DNA from: Streptomyces violens
GTDB taxonomy: Bacteria > Actinomycetota > Actinomycetes > Streptomycetales > Streptomycetaceae
Direction of reading: 5' to 3'
Length of the DNA stretch: 64,000 bases
NCBI RefSeq assembly: GCF_000717745.1
Contig: NZ_JOBH01000006.1
Coordinates: 124,001 to 188,000 of the forward strand
Shown: one piece after another, positions 16,099-24,575 of the stretch
Numbering within the stretch: the first letter of the stretch is position 1
How the letters are laid out: each line of letters starts with the position of its first letter
Notes under the pieces: generated by a model
The model's database searches: none
Told to the model about the DNA's origin: nothing
Seen by the model: the letters and a program-made list of their open reading frames with translations, nothing else
Position numbers and translations under genes: made by a program

Positions 16099-18471
16099 AT
16101 GACCTCCACCCGTGTCGATGCAGGCGCCGACGCCGGGCAGCCGGCCGAGGCGCCGTCCGGCGGCCGGGCGACGGGGCACACCCCCCACCGCTGGTGGGTG
16201 CTGGCCGTCATCGGCCTCGCCCAGCTGATGGTGGTGCTGGACGCCACCATCGTGAACATCGCCCTCCCGTCCGCCCAGCGCGACCTGGGCTTCAACAACG
16301 ACGGCCGGCAATGGGTCGTCACCGCCTACTCCCTCGCCTTCGGCTCCCTGCTGCTGCTCGGCGGGCGGCTCGCCGACCTCTTCGGGCGGAAGACGACGCT
16401 GCTGATCGGCCTGGTCGGCTTCGCCGGGTCCTCGGCGCTGGCCGGTGCGGCCCACAGCTTCTCGATGCTGGTGGTCGGCCGGGCCCTGCAGGGCCTGTTC
16501 GGCGCGCTGCTGGCGCCGTCCGCGCTGTCCCTGCTGACGACGACGTTCACGGACGCCAAGGAACGCGCCAAGGCGTTCGGCATCTTCGGTGCGATCGCCG
16601 GTTCCGGCGGCGCCATCGGGCTGCTGCTCGGCGGCGTACTGACCGAGCACCTGGACTGGCGCTGGACCCTGTACGTCAACCTCGTCATCGCCGTCGTGGC
16701 GGTCATCGGCGCGCTGGTCTTCGTCCGCCGCCCCGCGCCCACCGCACGGCCCCGGCTCGACCTGTTCGGCACGCTGCTCGTGGCCGCCGGGCTCTTCGGC
16801 ATCGTCTTCGGCTTCTCCAGCGCCGAGACGCACGCCTGGAGCCACTGGATGTGCTGGGCGTTCCTCGCGGGCGGCGGCGTGCTGCTCCTCGCGTTCGTGC
16901 TCTGGGAGACGCGCGCCGGGCATCCGCTGCTGCCGCTGCGTGTGCTGGGTGACCGCAACCGCGCCGCGTCCTTCATATCCGTGTTCATCTCCGGCGCCGG
17001 TATGTTCGGGGTCTTCCTCTTCCTGACGTACTACCTGCAGCAGACGCTCGCGTACACGCCGGTCAAGACCGGCCTCGCCTTCCTGCCCATGGTCGGCATG
17101 CTGATGGTGATGGCGCAGCTGTCGATGAACATCCTCGTGCCGAAGATCGGGCCCAAGCCGATCGTGCCGCTGGGCATGTTCTTCGCCGCCGCCGGCATGA
17201 TCTGGCTGACCCGGCTGGACCTGGACAGCACGTACGCCGCGCACGTCCTGCCGCCGCTGCTGGTGATGGGCTTCGGCCTCGGCATGGTCATGCCGCCCGC
17301 GATGAGCCTGGCCACGCTGGGCGTCGCACCCAGCGACCAGGGCGTCGCCTCGGCGACGGTCAACACGATGCAGCAGGTCGGCGGTTCGATCGGCACCGCG
17401 CTGTTCAACACGATGGCCGCCAGCGCCGTCACCAACTACCTCGCGGACCGCAAGCCGACCAAGTTGAACCAGGCCGAAGCCGCACTGCACAGCTACGACA
17501 TCGCGTACTGGTGGGCCGCCGCCTTCTTCGCCGCCGGCCTGGTCATCACGGTGCTGCTGTACCGCAGGGGCAAGGCCGTCGCCGATCACGGCCCGGCCGT
17601 ACCGGTGGAGCCGGAGCACCACGGGCACGGCCACGGGGCCGCGCACGACGAGTCCGTACCGGAGGACCGTACGGGCACGGCCGAGCTTCCGGTGACCGCG
17701 GCGGCCGCGGCGCCGTCCGGTCCCGCCGTGCACGGCCGGGTGCTGGACGCGGCCGGTGCGCCCGTGCCGGAGGCCGCCGTCACGCTGATCGACGCCCAGG
17801 GCAGCCAGCTCGGCCGCGCCACGGCGGCAGCGGACGGCCGGTACGCCCTGGCCACCCCGGCCGCCGGCAGCTATGTACTCGTCGGCGCGGCCGCCGGGCA
17901 CCAGCCGCGGGTGACCACTCTGGCCGTCGGCGAGGAGCCGGTCGCCTTCGACCTGATGCTCGCCGGGACCGGCGGTCTGGAGGGCACGGTGCGGGCCGGC
18001 TCGTCGCCGGTGGCGAATGCGCTGGTCGTGGCCACGGACGAGCGCGGTGACGTGATCGAATCGGCCTCTTCCGGCGAGGACGGCGGCTACCGCCTGCCCT
18101 CGCTCGTACCGGGCGTCTACACCCTGACGGCCAGTGCGGAGGGCTACCAGCCGTACGCCGGCATCGCCGAGGTCTCCGGTGGCGTACCGACCCGCCAGGA
18201 CGCCGTGCTCCAGCCCGCCGCGACCCTCCGCGGCACGGTCCACAGCCGGACCGGCGCGCCCCTGGGCGAGGCCCGCGTCTCGCTGCTGGACCCCGCGGGC
18301 AACGTGGTGGCGGTCCGTACGACGGGCCCGGACGGCGCGTACGCCTTCACCGACCTGTCCGGCGGCGAGTACACGGTCGTGGCCAGCGGCTTCCCGCCGG
18401 TCGCCACCCCGCTGACCGTCGGCGCCGCGGGCCACGACGGCTTCGACATCACGCTCACGCACGGGGACTGA
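16099..18471 (+). CDS. DHA2-type MFS drug exporter fused to three carboxypeptidase-regulatory-like domains
   Basis: 790 residues. Residues about 30-495 are a 14-helix exporter: LDATIVNIALPSAQRDLGF, GGRLADLFGRKTTLL (loop motif) and the antiporter motif region GSGGAIGLLLGG. A charged, histidine-rich linker (EPEHHGHGHG, about 515) follows. Residues about 540-790 form three Ig-like units, beginning VHGRVLDAAGAPVPEA, LEGTVRAGSSPVANA and LRGTVHSRTGAPLGEA, each with the DGxY/GxY turn of the CarboxypepD_reg fold. Ordinary DHA2 pumps end near residue 500. The extra part follows an even number of helices and is likely cytosolic, though such folds are common outside cells. Confidence 0.85.
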   Translation: MTSTRVDAGADAGQPAEAPSGGRATGHTPHRWWVLAVIGLAQLMVVLDATIVNIALPSAQRDLGFNNDGRQWVVTAYSLAFGSLLLLGGRLADLFGRKTTLLIGLVGFAGSSALAGAAHSFSMLVVGRALQGLFGALLAPSALSLLTTTFTDAKERAKAFGIFGAIAGSGGAIGLLLGGVLTEHLDWRWTLYVNLVIAVVAVIGALVFVRRPAPTARPRLDLFGTLLVAAGLFGIVFGFSSAETHAWSHWMCWAFLAGGGVLLLAFVLWETRAGHPLLPLRVLGDRNRAASFISVFISGAGMFGVFLFLTYYLQQTLAYTPVKTGLAFLPMVGMLMVMAQLSMNILVPKIGPKPIVPLGMFFAAAGMIWLTRLDLDSTYAAHVLPPLLVMGFGLGMVMPPAMSLATLGVAPSDQGVASATVNTMQQVGGSIGTALFNTMAASAVTNYLADRKPTKLNQAEAALHSYDIAYWWAAAFFAAGLVITVLLYRRGKAVADHGPAVPVEPEHHGHGHGAAHDESVPEDRTGTAELPVTAAAAAPSGPAVHGRVLDAAGAPVPEAAVTLIDAQGSQLGRATAAADGRYALATPAAGSYVLVGAAAGHQPRVTTLAVGEEPVAFDLMLAGTGGLEGTVRAGSSPVANALVVATDERGDVIESASSGEDGGYRLPSLVPGVYTLTASAEGYQPYAGIAEVSGGVPTRQDAVLQPAATLRGTVHSRTGAPLGEARVSLLDPAGNVVAVRTTGPDGAYAFTDLSGGEYTVVASGFPPVATPLTVGAAGHDGFDITLTHGD

Positions 18472-18484
18472 GACCCCCGGACCC

Positions 18485-18526
18485 CGAGGAGGGCGGCATC
18501 CGTACGTACGGATGCCGCCCTCCTCG
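18485..18526. terminator. 42-bp perfect palindrome, bidirectional terminator
   Basis: Both 21-base arms (18485-18505 and 18506-18526) are exact reverse complements with no spacer; the centre is GTAC/GTAC. It lies 13 bases after the exporter stop and 9 bases before the convergent acetyltransferase stop. Confidence 0.85.
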
Positions 18527-18535
18527 TCATTACGG

Positions 18536-19138
18536 TTATTGCGCCGGGCGCCACATCGGCCAGAGCGTCGGGCCGTCCTCGTGGGGGCGGAGTTCCGCGC
18601 TGACGGTGAAGCCGAAGTGCTCGTAGAACGGGATGTTGTCCGGCTTGGAGGACTCCAGGTGGACGGGGAGGCCCGCCGCGTCGGCGCGGGCGAGGCCCGA
18701 GCGGAGCAGGGCGGCGCCGTGGCCCTGGCCGCGGACGTCCGGGTCGGCGCCGATCAGCGCGAGGTACCAGTGCGGTTCCTCGGGCGTGTGCGCGGCGACC
18801 TGTTCCACGACGTCCCGCAGCAACAGGGCGCGCTCGCCGAGGATGTCCATCAGCTCGTGCACCGTCCCGGCGTCCGGCACAGCCTTTTCGCGGGCCTCCG
18901 GCGGCACCCAGAACGCCGCGGCGGCGGAGGTGAGTTCGCACCTGCCGTGCGGCCTGTACTGCCGGTGGAAGAGCGTCGTGAAGTAACGGACGAGCCGCTC
19001 ACCGCGGGTGGCGGCGTCGGGGAGCAGCCAGGACATCAACGGGTCGTCGTCGAAGGCCCGGGCCAGCGACCGGCCGAGCGACGGAGCGTCATCGGCCGTC
19101 GCGGCCCTGGGGGTACACGTGTTCGGCATACCGTGCAT
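18536..19138 (-). CDS. GNAT family N-acetyltransferase
   Basis: 200 residues. The acetyl-CoA loop appears as GADPDVRGQGHGAALLRSGL (R-x-x-G-x-G/A) and the C-terminal FYEHFGFTVSAEL is the usual GNAT end. Two starts are possible (19138 or 19129); neither has a strong ribosome site. Substrate unknown; the opening TADDAPSLGRSLARAFDDDPLMSWLLPD resembles small GNATs found near drug exporters. Confidence 0.82.
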   Translation of the reverse strand: MHGMPNTCTPRAATADDAPSLGRSLARAFDDDPLMSWLLPDAATRGERLVRYFTTLFHRQYRPHGRCELTSAAAAFWVPPEAREKAVPDAGTVHELMDILGERALLLRDVVEQVAAHTPEEPHWYLALIGADPDVRGQGHGAALLRSGLARADAAGLPVHLESSKPDNIPFYEHFGFTVSAELRPHEDGPTLWPMWRPAQ

Positions 19139-19153
19139 TCTGCCCGGAAATGA

Positions 19154-20515
19154 TCAAGCAGCGGTACCGGCTTTTGCGGATTCCTCCGTGAAGTCCATCT
19201 CAGGCGGCGGGACGCGGAACAGGCGGGTCAGGTACATCAGGTAACAGACGCCGAGGGCGAGCCAGATGAGGCCGAGGGTGAGGGCCTTGCCGTCCAGGCG
19301 GCTGAGGAGCCACAGGTCGACCGCGGCGCCGATGGCGGGGAAGGCCAGATAGGTGACCGGGTTGAGCCGGGTCCCGGTGCGGCGTTCGCGCAGGTACGTG
19401 GCGATGACGCTGACGTTGACGAGCGTGAAGGCCGTGAACGCGCCGAAGTTGATGAAGGACGTGGACGTCGTCACGCTCAGCCGCAGGGCGATCAGGCCGA
19501 TCAGACCGGTGAGGGCGATGTTGAGCGCGGGGGTGCGGAGCCGGGGGTGCAGATAGCCGAAGAGGCGGCGGGGAAGGACGCCGTCCCGTCCCATGGCGTA
19601 CAGCAGCCGGGAGGCGCTGGCCTGGGCGGCGATGCCGGAGGCGAACTGCGCGACGACCAGGCCGGCGAGGAAGAAGGAGGCGAACAGATCGCCCGCGATG
19701 GTCTTCGCGATCTCGAAGGCCGCCGAGTCGGGGTCTTCGAACGCCGCGCCGGGGTGGACGAGCTGGGTGGTGTAGGCGAGGGCGACGAAAATGCCACCGC
19801 CGATGAGGGCGGTGAGGAGGATGGCGCGCGGAATGGTCCGCTTCGGGTCGACGGCCTCCTCGGTGAGGGTGGTGACGGCGTCGAACCCGAGGAAGGAGTA
19901 CGCGGCGACGGCCGCACCCGCGGACACACTGGTCACCGTGGTCGCGTCATTGACGAACGGCGTGCTGCTGAAGATCGCCCCAGTACCGCCCTGGTGGAAG
20001 ACGTGCAGCAGGGAGAGCACGGCGAAGAAGCCGATCACCAGCACCTGGAAGGCCATGAGCAGGTCGTTGGCGCGCTCGGCGGTGCGGATGCCGCAGATGT
20101 TCAGCGTGGTGGTGACGGCGATGAAGGCGAGGATCCACACCCAGGACGGGACGCCGGGGAACTCGGCCTTGAGGTAGGCGGCGCCGATCAGCCAGATGAC
20201 CATCGGCAGGAAGAAGTAGTCCAGCAGGGTCGCCCAGCCGACGAGGAAGCCTGCTCGCGAGTCGATGGCGCGCCGTACGTACGTGTAGGCGGAGCCGGCG
20301 ACGGGGTGGCGGGCCGCCATCTTGCCGTAGCTGTGCGCGGTGAAGATCATCGCGACCATGGCGAGCAGATACGCGGTGGGCACGGCGCCATGCGTCTCAC
20401 CGGCGACGACGCCGAAGGTGCCGAGCACGATCAGCGGGGCCATATAGGCGAGGCCGAAGGCGACGACGCCTTTCAGAGTCAGGGTCCGGCGGAGCGCGGG
20501 GGCTGGCTCGGTCAC
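19154..20515 (-). CDS. APC-superfamily amino acid/polyamine permease
   Basis: 453 residues with about 12 membrane spans. The first helix carries AFGLAYMAPLIVLGTFG, and GSAYTYVRRAIDSRAGFLVGW and SFLGFDAVTTLTEEAVDPKR are the two family signatures. It lies 64 bases downstream of the nitrilase gene on the same strand and ends close to the acetyltransferase start. Nearest types are putrescine/amino-acid importers (PuuP-like), fitting a pathway in which the nitrilase-fold amidase uses the imported compound. Confidence 0.85.
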   Translation of the reverse strand: MTEPAPALRRTLTLKGVVAFGLAYMAPLIVLGTFGVVAGETHGAVPTAYLLAMVAMIFTAHSYGKMAARHPVAGSAYTYVRRAIDSRAGFLVGWATLLDYFFLPMVIWLIGAAYLKAEFPGVPSWVWILAFIAVTTTLNICGIRTAERANDLLMAFQVLVIGFFAVLSLLHVFHQGGTGAIFSSTPFVNDATTVTSVSAGAAVAAYSFLGFDAVTTLTEEAVDPKRTIPRAILLTALIGGGIFVALAYTTQLVHPGAAFEDPDSAAFEIAKTIAGDLFASFFLAGLVVAQFASGIAAQASASRLLYAMGRDGVLPRRLFGYLHPRLRTPALNIALTGLIGLIALRLSVTTSTSFINFGAFTAFTLVNVSVIATYLRERRTGTRLNPVTYLAFPAIGAAVDLWLLSRLDGKALTLGLIWLALGVCYLMYLTRLFRVPPPEMDFTEESAKAGTAA

Positions 20516-20579
20516 GGCGGGGCTCCAGGGGTGGTGCGGGTGCGGGGAAGGGGCTCAGGAGGCTTGTTAAGGGCATCGG

Positions 20580-21464
20580 TCAGGGGCGGGCGCGGTGGGG
20601 GCCGGGGTGCCAGGTGCGGGGGTCGATCCGGCCCTCGTACAGCGGCAGTTCGATGGCGGCGTCCCGCTCGCCGAAGTGGTCCCACATCCGGCTGAGGCCG
20701 GCCGTTCCGTGGGTGCGGACCCGCTCGACGTCGTCGAGGTCGAGTACGTCGGTGAGGACGGTGGGAGCGGAGTCGGCCGCTTCGGTACGGACCCGGCCCT
20801 CGGGGTCGACGATCAGGCTGCGGCCGGTGCCGTCCGGGCCCGCCGTGTTCACGCTGAGCACGTACACCTGGTTCACGATGGCGTTGGCGCGCGCGAGCAC
20901 CAGCTCCTGCGCCCGGTCGGCGGTGGTCGTCATGACGGGGTTCACGATGACCTCGGCGCCCATCCAGGCGAGCTGCCGCGCGACCTCCGGGAACCAGGCG
21001 TCGTAGCAGATCGCGAAGCCGACCCGGCCGGCGTCACCGAGGTCCGCGACGACGAAGCGGTCCCCGGCCGCGTACGGCTCGTACGGCCGCCAGGGGAAGA
21101 CCTTGCGGTACGAGGCGACCAGCCGGCCCTCGGGCGAGAAGGCCAGTGCGGTGTTGAACAGCTCGCCGCCGGGGCCCCGTTCGCACACGGTGCCGGGCAG
21201 CAGCCAGATGCCGAGATCACCGGCGAGCTCGGCGAGGGCCTTGGTCCGCGGACCGTCCAGCGGCTCGGCGGCGTCCTGCAGCCGGGCCTCGCTCTCCTCC
21301 CGGTTGCCCTCGACGCCGCAGAGGTGCAGCTCCGGATAGGCGACCAGCCGTGTGCGCGGGAACTTGTCCAGCAGCGCGTGGACGTCGTCGGCGAACCCGG
21401 ACAGGGGTGCTTCGGCGGGGCGGGCCGGTGCCTGGGCGAGTGCGACGGGCAGCGGGCGGGACAT
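20580..21464 (-). CDS. Carbon-nitrogen hydrolase (nitrilase superfamily)
   Basis: 294 residues from ATG 21464. The catalytic triad is visible as E45 (YPELHLCG), K121 (YRKVFPW) and C153 (AICYDAWFPE). Such enzymes hydrolyse amides, carbamoyl groups or nitriles in the cytoplasm. It shares a transcript with the permease and is divergent from a GntR regulator, so the three likely form one uptake-and-hydrolysis unit for a nitrogen compound. A 22-codon upstream extension exists but lacks homology. Confidence 0.87.
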   Translation of the reverse strand: MSRPLPVALAQAPARPAEAPLSGFADDVHALLDKFPRTRLVAYPELHLCGVEGNREESEARLQDAAEPLDGPRTKALAELAGDLGIWLLPGTVCERGPGGELFNTALAFSPEGRLVASYRKVFPWRPYEPYAAGDRFVVADLGDAGRVGFAICYDAWFPEVARQLAWMGAEVIVNPVMTTTADRAQELVLARANAIVNQVYVLSVNTAGPDGTGRSLIVDPEGRVRTEAADSAPTVLTDVLDLDDVERVRTHGTAGLSRMWDHFGERDAAIELPLYEGRIDPRTWHPGPHRARP

Positions 21465-21537
21465 GGACGTCACCTGCTTCGAGGGGAACGGGAGGGTGGG
21501 TATCGAATGCCCGAGAAAAATAGAGCACATTGATCAG

Positions 21538-21555
21538 TTAAACAAGAGTGTTCAA
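21538..21555. promoter_or_regulatory. Putative GntR/FadR operator between divergent genes
   Basis: TTAAACA-AGAG-TGTTCAA, an imperfect dyad (6 of 7 arm bases) in an AT-rich patch between the nitrilase and gntR starts. Placement suits control of both divergent transcripts. Confidence 0.5.
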
Positions 21556-21585
21556 GATGAGCAGTTTTTTGGTTACGGTGCTCCT

Positions 21586-22329
21586 GTGGCCGACTCTCCT
21601 TCCCGTACCACGGACGCTCTGAGCGCGCCGCCGCTGGCGGGCATCCGCCGGCTGTCGGCGCTGGACGCGGTGCGGGCCCGTATCGCGCTCGCCGTCGACC
21701 TGGGGCTCCTGAAGCCCGGCGAGCGGCTGCCGGCCAGCGACCGGATCGCCGCGGCGCTGGACACCTCCGAGATCACCGTCCGCCGCGCGCTCGTGGCGCT
21801 GTGCCGGGACGGCGTACTGGAACGCAAGCGGGGGCGTACCGGCGGCACCCTCGTGGCGGAGCACCCGCCCCGTGGCGCGGTCGGCGCCGTGGAGTCCTAC
21901 CGGGCCGCGGCGCCCGACGTGCACGCCCTGATCGACCACCGCCTCGTCCTCGAGTGCGGCATCGCCCACCTCGCCGCCGCACGGGGCCTGGACGAGGCGG
22001 CGGACCGTGAGCTGTGGGGGCTGGTCGAGGAGATGGAGGGGGCGGAGAGCTGGGCGGAATTCCATCGCTCGGACGAACGCTTCCATCTCGCCGTCGCGGC
22101 CGCCACCGGCCTGCCCTCGGTCGTCGAGCCCTACGGGCTGGCGCTGAAGGAGCTGTACCGCTACTACCTGCCGTACCCGCTGGATCACCTGCGCGAGTCC
22201 AACGGCGAACACCGCCTCCTGGTCGAGGCGCTGCGCCGGGGTGACTGCGCCGCTGCCGCGGAGGTCGCCGGGCGCCATGTGTGCACCCTGCACGACACCA
22301 TGTTCATGCACTTGTTGAACGATTCCTGA
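21586..22329 (+). CDS. GntR-family (FadR/FCD) regulator
   Basis: 247 residues. The winged helix reads LKPGERLPASDRIAAALDTSEITVRRALVAL (positions about 42-72). The C-terminal all-helical FCD domain has LIDHRLVLECGIAHLAAA, a FHLAVAAATG core and HRLLVEALRRGD, with the metal/ligand His residues of the class. GTG start at 21586 with a weak ribosome site. Divergent from the nitrilase-permease unit, which it probably controls. Confidence 0.85.
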   Translation: MADSPSRTTDALSAPPLAGIRRLSALDAVRARIALAVDLGLLKPGERLPASDRIAAALDTSEITVRRALVALCRDGVLERKRGRTGGTLVAEHPPRGAVGAVESYRAAAPDVHALIDHRLVLECGIAHLAAARGLDEAADRELWGLVEEMEGAESWAEFHRSDERFHLAVAAATGLPSVVEPYGLALKELYRYYLPYPLDHLRESNGEHRLLVEALRRGDCAAAAEVAGRHVCTLHDTMFMHLLNDS

Positions 22330-22405
22330 CGGGTTACGTTGCCGCAGGCAACCATTCGTCCTGTGGCAGCCGCCTGTGAGAGACGCCGGCGAGAGACGAG
22401 GGATC

Positions 22406-23614
22406 GTGACAGCAGTCGTGCAGGGCATCTGCGCCCCCGGGTTCGGACACATCCGCGAGGAGTTCGCGCGCAACTTCGCCGAGCGCGGCGAGGTCGGCGC
22501 CGCGCTCGCGGTGACCGTCGACGGAGAGTTCGTCGTGGACCTGTGGGGCGGCCACGCCGACGCCGACCGCAGCCGCCCGTGGGAGCGGGACAGCCTGGTC
22601 AACGTCTACTCCACCAGCAAGGGCATGACCGCACTCTGCGCCCATCTGCTCGCGGACCGCGGGGAGTTGGACCTCGACGCGCCCGTATCCCGGTACTGGC
22701 CGGAGTTCGCCCAGGAGGGCAAGGGCGACATCCCGGTGCGCTGGCTGCTCTCCCACCGCGCGGGCCTGATCGCGCCGCGCGAGCCGCTGACCCCGGCGGA
22801 CGTCTACGACTGGGAGAAGACCTGCGCGGTACTGGCCGCCACGGAGCCGTGGTGGCAGCCGGGCACCGCCCAGGGCTACCACGCCGTCAGCTTCGGGTTC
22901 CTGGTCGGCGAGCTCGTCCGCCGTATCACCGGCACCTCGCTCGGCACCTTCCTGCGCACCGAGATCACCGAACCGCTCGGCGCCGACCTGTACATCGGCA
23001 CCCCCGAAACCGAGCACGCCCGCTGTGCGCAGATGATCGGGCCCGAGGGGGGCGGCACGCTGCGCGCGCTCTTCCCCGGGATGCCCGAGGGGCCGATCCG
23101 GTCGCTGGACGCGCACCCGCTGGCGGGCATGGCCGTGGCCATGGGCCATCTGCCCCTCGGGGACGTGAACAGCGCCCCGTGCCGCAGCGCCGAGATCCCC
23201 GCGGCCAACGGCAACGCCACCGCCCGCGGCCTGGCCACGGTCTACCGCGCCCTCGCCAACGGCGAGTTGGTGGGTGCGGACACCCTGGCGGCGATGCGCG
23301 CACGGCAGAGCGGCGACGACGAAATCGACCTGGTGCTCAGCGTCGCGACCCCGGAGCGGCTGCCGTTCGCCTGGGCGGCCGGGTACATGCTCAACGGCTT
23401 CGGCTACCTCGGCCCCAACCCCGGCACCTTCGGCCACGGCGGCGCGGGCGGCTCCCTGGCCTTCGCCGACCCGGAGAACCGGCTGTCCTACGCGTACACG
23501 ATGAACAAGTTCGGCGGCAGCACGACCGGCAGCGACATCCGCAGCCTCGAGCTGGTGAAAGCGGTGTACGCGGCTCCGGGGTTGCCGGGGAAGGGTGGGT
23601 GGACGAAGTTCTGA
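22406..23614 (+). CDS. Beta-lactamase-fold serine esterase/hydrolase
   Basis: 402 residues from GTG 22406, chosen for its GAGGGA site. The SxxK motif is S69-T-S-K72 (NVYSTSKGMTA), the Tyr of the YxN position is in QGYHAVSFG, and the third motif is the GHGGAGGS loop near residue 350. This is the class C/EstB family: esterases or peptidases more often than true beta-lactamases. No signal peptide, so probably cytoplasmic. Substrate unknown. Confidence 0.85.
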   Translation: MTAVVQGICAPGFGHIREEFARNFAERGEVGAALAVTVDGEFVVDLWGGHADADRSRPWERDSLVNVYSTSKGMTALCAHLLADRGELDLDAPVSRYWPEFAQEGKGDIPVRWLLSHRAGLIAPREPLTPADVYDWEKTCAVLAATEPWWQPGTAQGYHAVSFGFLVGELVRRITGTSLGTFLRTEITEPLGADLYIGTPETEHARCAQMIGPEGGGTLRALFPGMPEGPIRSLDAHPLAGMAVAMGHLPLGDVNSAPCRSAEIPAANGNATARGLATVYRALANGELVGADTLAAMRARQSGDDEIDLVLSVATPERLPFAWAAGYMLNGFGYLGPNPGTFGHGGAGGSLAFADPENRLSYAYTMNKFGGSTTGSDIRSLELVKAVYAAPGLPGKGGWTKF

Positions 23615-23742
23615 TGCCGTCAACCAAGGTGTTCGGGACAGTGCGGACGGCCCAGGCCATGGGCGGCGATCCGGTGACCGCGCTGGTCCACACATACGAC
23701 ATGCCCTCGGAACTCGCCGCCGAGGTGGTGCAGGAGCGGTAG
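23614..23742 (+). CDS. Possible 42-residue coupled small protein or gene tail
   Basis: The ATG overlaps the stop of the serine hydrolase (TGATG). The reading frame encodes 42 residues ending PSELAAEVVQER and has strongly GC-rich third codon positions, as real genes here do. It could be a small translated ORF or the tail of a lost gene. No family recognised. Confidence 0.3.
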   Translation: MPSTKVFGTVRTAQAMGGDPVTALVHTYDMPSELAAEVVQER

Positions 23743-24211
23743 GCCGCGAGCCGCTCAGCGCACGGTCAGCCGTTCCCCAGTAATCTCGCCCGATCGTCCT
23801 TACTGCACCGAAGGTGCCTCCGTGGTGGCTGTCCTTGCCGATCGCACATGACTCGCACCAGCACCGAGACCAACGCCTGGTTCGCAGGGGTCCGGTGTGT
23901 CGTCGAAGACGGACCTGGCCCTCCCGTCCCGGAGCGGCTGAGATCCTACTGAGCGCGTTCCTTTCCCTCGTTTACAGTCGGCAGGCGCGCCGCCATTGAG
24001 CGGCACTTTCCCGCCCTGGAGGGCTGCTTCGGCGACTCGCTCGACAATCCCGGCGGCCATGATGCCGATCTGGGCGGACAGCACCAGTTTTGTCTGGTAC
24101 AGATCTGGCGGACCGTCGCCGCCTGAACCGTCATGACAGAAGGGATCGCAGGGCCGCCCTCGAACGGGGACGGCCCTGCTTTTGGATCACCGGAGTATCG
24201 CTGCCGGAATG
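23743..24211. other. Gene-poor stretch with decayed sequence
   Basis: No convincing gene. GC content is lower than in the surroundings. A 34-codon ORF (23848-23952, plus) and a 94-codon minus ORF (23800-24084) exist, but codon patterns are poor and neither resembles a known family. A terminator lies at 24148-24183 and a nuclease remnant follows, so this looks like a former insertion site or a degrading accessory patch. Confidence 0.5.
24148..24183 (+). terminator. Rho-independent terminator
   Basis: GCAGGGCCGCCC pairs with GGGGACGGCCCTGC with one mismatch across the loop TCGAAC-type linker, followed by a TTTT run. It lies downstream of the small ORFs on the plus strand and just beyond the nuclease remnant on the minus strand. 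Confidence 0.65.
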
Positions 24212-24575
24212 TCAGTCACCGATGGTGATGGTGAAGGGCTTCCCAGTCGAGGATCCGGTCAGTCTGATACCAGGCAAGCAGCCGGTTGCCTGCCTCCTGG
24301 TTTTCCTTCGGGTCGATGTAGCGGACGGAGAAGTCGTCCTTGTACTCGTCGCCCTCGTAGACGTATCGGGCAGCGCCTTCGGCGGTCGAGCGGAATGGGT
24401 ATTCGTCGCAGTCCTTGCCCGCCGCCGGGGCGCCGGGGGTGTTCTCGTTGCAGTCGCGCACGCGGACCTTGTAGTTCTCGTCGTAGCGCGCCTTGGACGA
24501 CGCTGAGGCCCCCTGGGCGATGCGGTGCAGCGGGTCCAGCGGGCTTGCCCCGGGCAGCTTCTTCCCGTTGCAGTA
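24212..24575 (-). pseudogene. Truncated, frameshifted NucA/NucB-type deoxyribonuclease remnant
   Basis: About 120 codons of the C-terminal part of a NucA/NucB endonuclease. Family features are YCNGKKLPGASPLDPLHRIA, CNENTPG, DCDEYPFRSTAEGAA (catalytic region with Asp-Glu) and GNRLLAWYQTDRILD. There is no start: the sequence begins directly after, and in frame with, the TAG stop of the methyltransferase gene at 24576. Near the end one extra base (A at 24245 on plus) shifts the frame so the protein ends in a His run (to 24216); without it the sequence reads DRILDGKPFTITIGD and stops at 24212, as the family expects. A secreted nuclease or toxin end left behind after a rearrangement is the likeliest origin. 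Confidence 0.75.

Noticed and set aside
15337..18462. A 1041-codon minus-strand open frame
   Set aside because: It is antisense to TetR and the exporter, rich in Arg/Gly/His, and has no family features.
23800..24084. 94-codon minus-strand ORF
   Set aside because: Poor third-position GC, no ribosome site and no recognisable family.
24216..24230. C-terminal His run, like an affinity tag
   Set aside because: Explained by a one-base frameshift of the nuclease remnant (ACC ATC ACC ATC read as CAC CAT CAC CAT); not an engineered tag.
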